A stretch of 64,000 bases of DNA, taken from contig JAFXVR010000026.1 in the NCBI GenBank assembly GCA_017534885.1, positions 62,001-126,000 of the forward strand. Direction: 5' to 3'. Made by a program: the position numbers and the translations under genes. The first letter of the stretch is position 1, and each line of letters begins with the position of its first letter. The notes under the pieces are model-generated. The model saw only the letters and a list, made by a program, of their open reading frames with translations. It had not been told where the DNA came from and searched no databases. The stretch is from Clostridia bacterium. Its GTDB lineage: Bacteria > Bacillota > Clostridia > Christensenellales > Aristaeellaceae. This document shows positions 62,690 to 64,000 of this stretch, one piece after another.

Positions 62690-62718
62690 ATTATAGGCGA
62701 AAACAGGGGCGGTGTAAA
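62690..62718 (-). promoter_or_regulatory. Sigma-A-type promoter of the NAGPA/CapA genes
   Basis: TTTACA (62713-62718) and consensus TATAAT (62690-62695) on the minus strand are separated by 17 bases. Confidence 0.85.
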
Positions 62719-62753
62719 GTGGGTTGGGGGTCGCAGGGGGCCGGCTGGAACGG

Positions 62754-64000
62754 TCAATCCAGATACACTGCCTCCCACTCCACCTCCGCCCCATTCACCG
62801 CATTCTCCGCCGTATCGATGGCTTCCACCTTCCATACCGACTCAGCCGGGGCGGCGATCCAGAGGGTCTGCCGGGCTTCACCGGCGATCTCGACAGTCCA
62901 GCGGCCTTCGCCTTCGGGGGTCAGATGCCACCAGGCGGGGGAGGAGAGCGTCCAGCCGTCCTGCAGGAGGCGGAGGGAGGCGATTTCAGCGCCTTCGGGA
63001 GCGGATACGGCGGTGACGGTCAGCCGCCAGTCGGCGTAGGGGTTCAGGGTGTAGGCGGGGGAGAGGGACAGCTCCCGGATGGCGCGGGAAAAGGTCCAGG
63101 CCGGGTCGGAGAGAAAGGAGCCGCGATAGCCGAATTCCGTTTTGTTCCGCCAGCCCCAGGCTGGGTTGGCGGCGTTTTTTTCATAATTGTCACCGTTGAA
63201 GGCCGCGTATTCGCCGAAGGTCTGTCCCGGGCCATAGGGGCCGCCGCGGCGGTTCCAGAGGGTCGAAAGGGGTTCGAGCGCATAGGAGCAGGGATTGTCG
63301 GTGTACGCGCCCTTGAAGGTCAGGGGCACCTGGGCTTCGCCGCCGTAATAGTAGCGGATGCCGCTGTCGCCCACGGACCAGTACAGGCTGTGGCCCGCGG
63401 CGGACTCGATGGAGTGGCCGGCGTGGGAGAGGGTACCGTTGGGGGTGATGTAAATCACCGGACGGTCGCCGTCCAGGGCCAGGCCGCCCGCCAGCCGGGA
63501 ACCGGCCTCCGCGGTCAGCCCGTCGCCGTAGAAGGGCACGCCGCCGTGACCCTGGGTGTACATGCACACCGGCGGGAGGAAGGCGTTTTCGGCGCGGGGG
63601 ACGCAGAGCATGATGCCCTCAAAATCGTTCTCATGCTTGTCCAGCCAGATCTCCGCGTCGTCCCGGGGATGATAGAAGCAGTAGCCCACGAAATAGTGGG
63701 TGTCCGTTTCCTGCACCGACCAGTACACGGTGGCCTTCAGCGGAAAGGAAGCCATATACTCCCAGTTGTTGTCCGCGGCCCAGTCGCCGTCAAAGTCCAC
63801 CGCGGAGATGAAGTCGCCTTTGCCGGAGGCGGAGATCAGCACATTGACAGCCGCGTGCACCTCCGGGGCATAGTGAACGGCGATTTCCTCCGGCGTCAGG
63901 ATGCCGTCGGCAAAGGCTTCCTCAGCGCTGAGCTCAACGCGGGGCAGCGGTGTGCGGGACTGAGCGCTCCAGCGTCCCCAGAGCAGGGCTTTGCCGGTGA
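62754..64000 (-). CDS. Vps62-like protein of unknown function, 5' part beyond window
   Basis: The minus-strand frame is open from the window edge to a stop at 62754-62756, so the N-terminus is not seen; the GTG at 63860 is internal, since good coding sequence continues upstream. The visible 415 residues include VDFDGDWAADNNWEY, YWSVQETDTHYFVGYCFYHP, KHENDFEGIMLCV and a C-terminal beta domain. This layout recalls Vps62-related bacterial proteins, whose role is unclear. It ends 36 bases before the NAGPA promoter and may be independent of it. Confidence 0.65.
   Translation of the reverse strand, partial: TGKALLWGRWSAQSRTPLPRVELSAEEAFADGILTPEEIAVHYAPEVHAAVNVLISASGKGDFISAVDFDGDWAADNNWEYMASFPLKATVYWSVQETDTHYFVGYCFYHPRDDAEIWLDKHENDFEGIMLCVPRAENAFLPPVCMYTQGHGGVPFYGDGLTAEAGSRLAGGLALDGDRPVIYITPNGTLSHAGHSIESAAGHSLYWSVGDSGIRYYYGGEAQVPLTFKGAYTDNPCSYALEPLSTLWNRRGGPYGPGQTFGEYAAFNGDNYEKNAANPAWGWRNKTEFGYRGSFLSDPAWTFSRAIRELSLSPAYTLNPYADWRLTVTAVSAPEGAEIASLRLLQDGWTLSSPAWWHLTPEGEGRWTVEIAGEARQTLWIAAPAESVWKVEAIDTAENAVNGAEVEWEAVYLD

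Noticed and set aside
1..64000. CRISPR arrays, rRNA, tRNA or complete insertion sequences
   Set aside because: No regular short repeats, no cloverleaf or rRNA-like segments and no transposase gene were seen on either strand.

Overview
The window reads as chromosomal DNA of a high-GC, Gram-positive, clostridial-type bacterium. This rests on a DnaD/DnaI-type primosome gene pair, a QueT-type ECF transporter, secreted proteins with near-identical signal peptides (MKKALSLLLALCLLL-like), GGAGG ribosome binding sites and many sigma-A promoters with 17-base spacers. The style resembles uncultured gut or rumen Clostridia such as Christensenellales/Aristaeella relatives; that placement is inference. 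No rRNA, tRNA, CRISPR array, prophage or intact insertion sequence was seen.

Layout. 0-12.7 kb is mostly housekeeping: a sugar-nucleotide-type epimerase and a leucine-rich-repeat secreted protein, an alpha-oxoamine synthase, a MATE exporter, QueT, MurC, and a four-gene minus-strand operon (esterase, MurG, NadE, RlmA-like). 13-28.4 kb holds a HAD phosphatase/ITPase pair, a membrane-anchored repeat protein, Nnr, a GH105 hydrolase, a phosphoesterase, an amino-acid ABC importer, a secreted zinc-ribbon protein, an unrecognised 620-residue coiled-coil protein with a small membrane partner, a hybrid histidine kinase and the 3' remnant of a cotH-like gene. 28.4-37.8 kb is one likely plus-strand transcript: glycosyltransferase, HflX with a JAMM-like N-terminal domain, DnaD protein, DnaI/DnaC ATPase, ArsC-fold protein and SMC.

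37.9-47.9 kb is the odd part. It is full of broken and fused genes: an M15 peptidase whose end is replaced by a serine-recombinase C-terminus; a secreted adhesin-like gene split by a 96-bp palindromic MITE-like insertion with a 3-bp target duplication, then frameshifted and cut off; a GH13 C-terminal fragment; and an NRPS-like gene with an in-frame TAG whose end is a carboxylesterase C-terminus plus membrane anchor. Intact alcohol dehydrogenase, aldehyde dehydrogenase and nitroreductase genes lie among them.

48.6-64 kb is carbohydrate and envelope metabolism on the minus strand: a GH29 fucosidase with an esterase, an SDR enzyme, an LplB/YtcP-type sugar ABC importer, a membrane-bound AraC regulator, a beta-lactamase-fold hydrolase, a CapA-like protein, a NAGPA-type phosphodiester glycosidase and a partial Vps62-like protein. 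A small AT-rich gene at 51.4 kb stands apart in composition.

The strongest leads are the palindromic element, the two chimeric genes, a dispersed hairpin repeat family (12.9 and 19.1-19.25 kb) and the unrecognised 620-residue protein.
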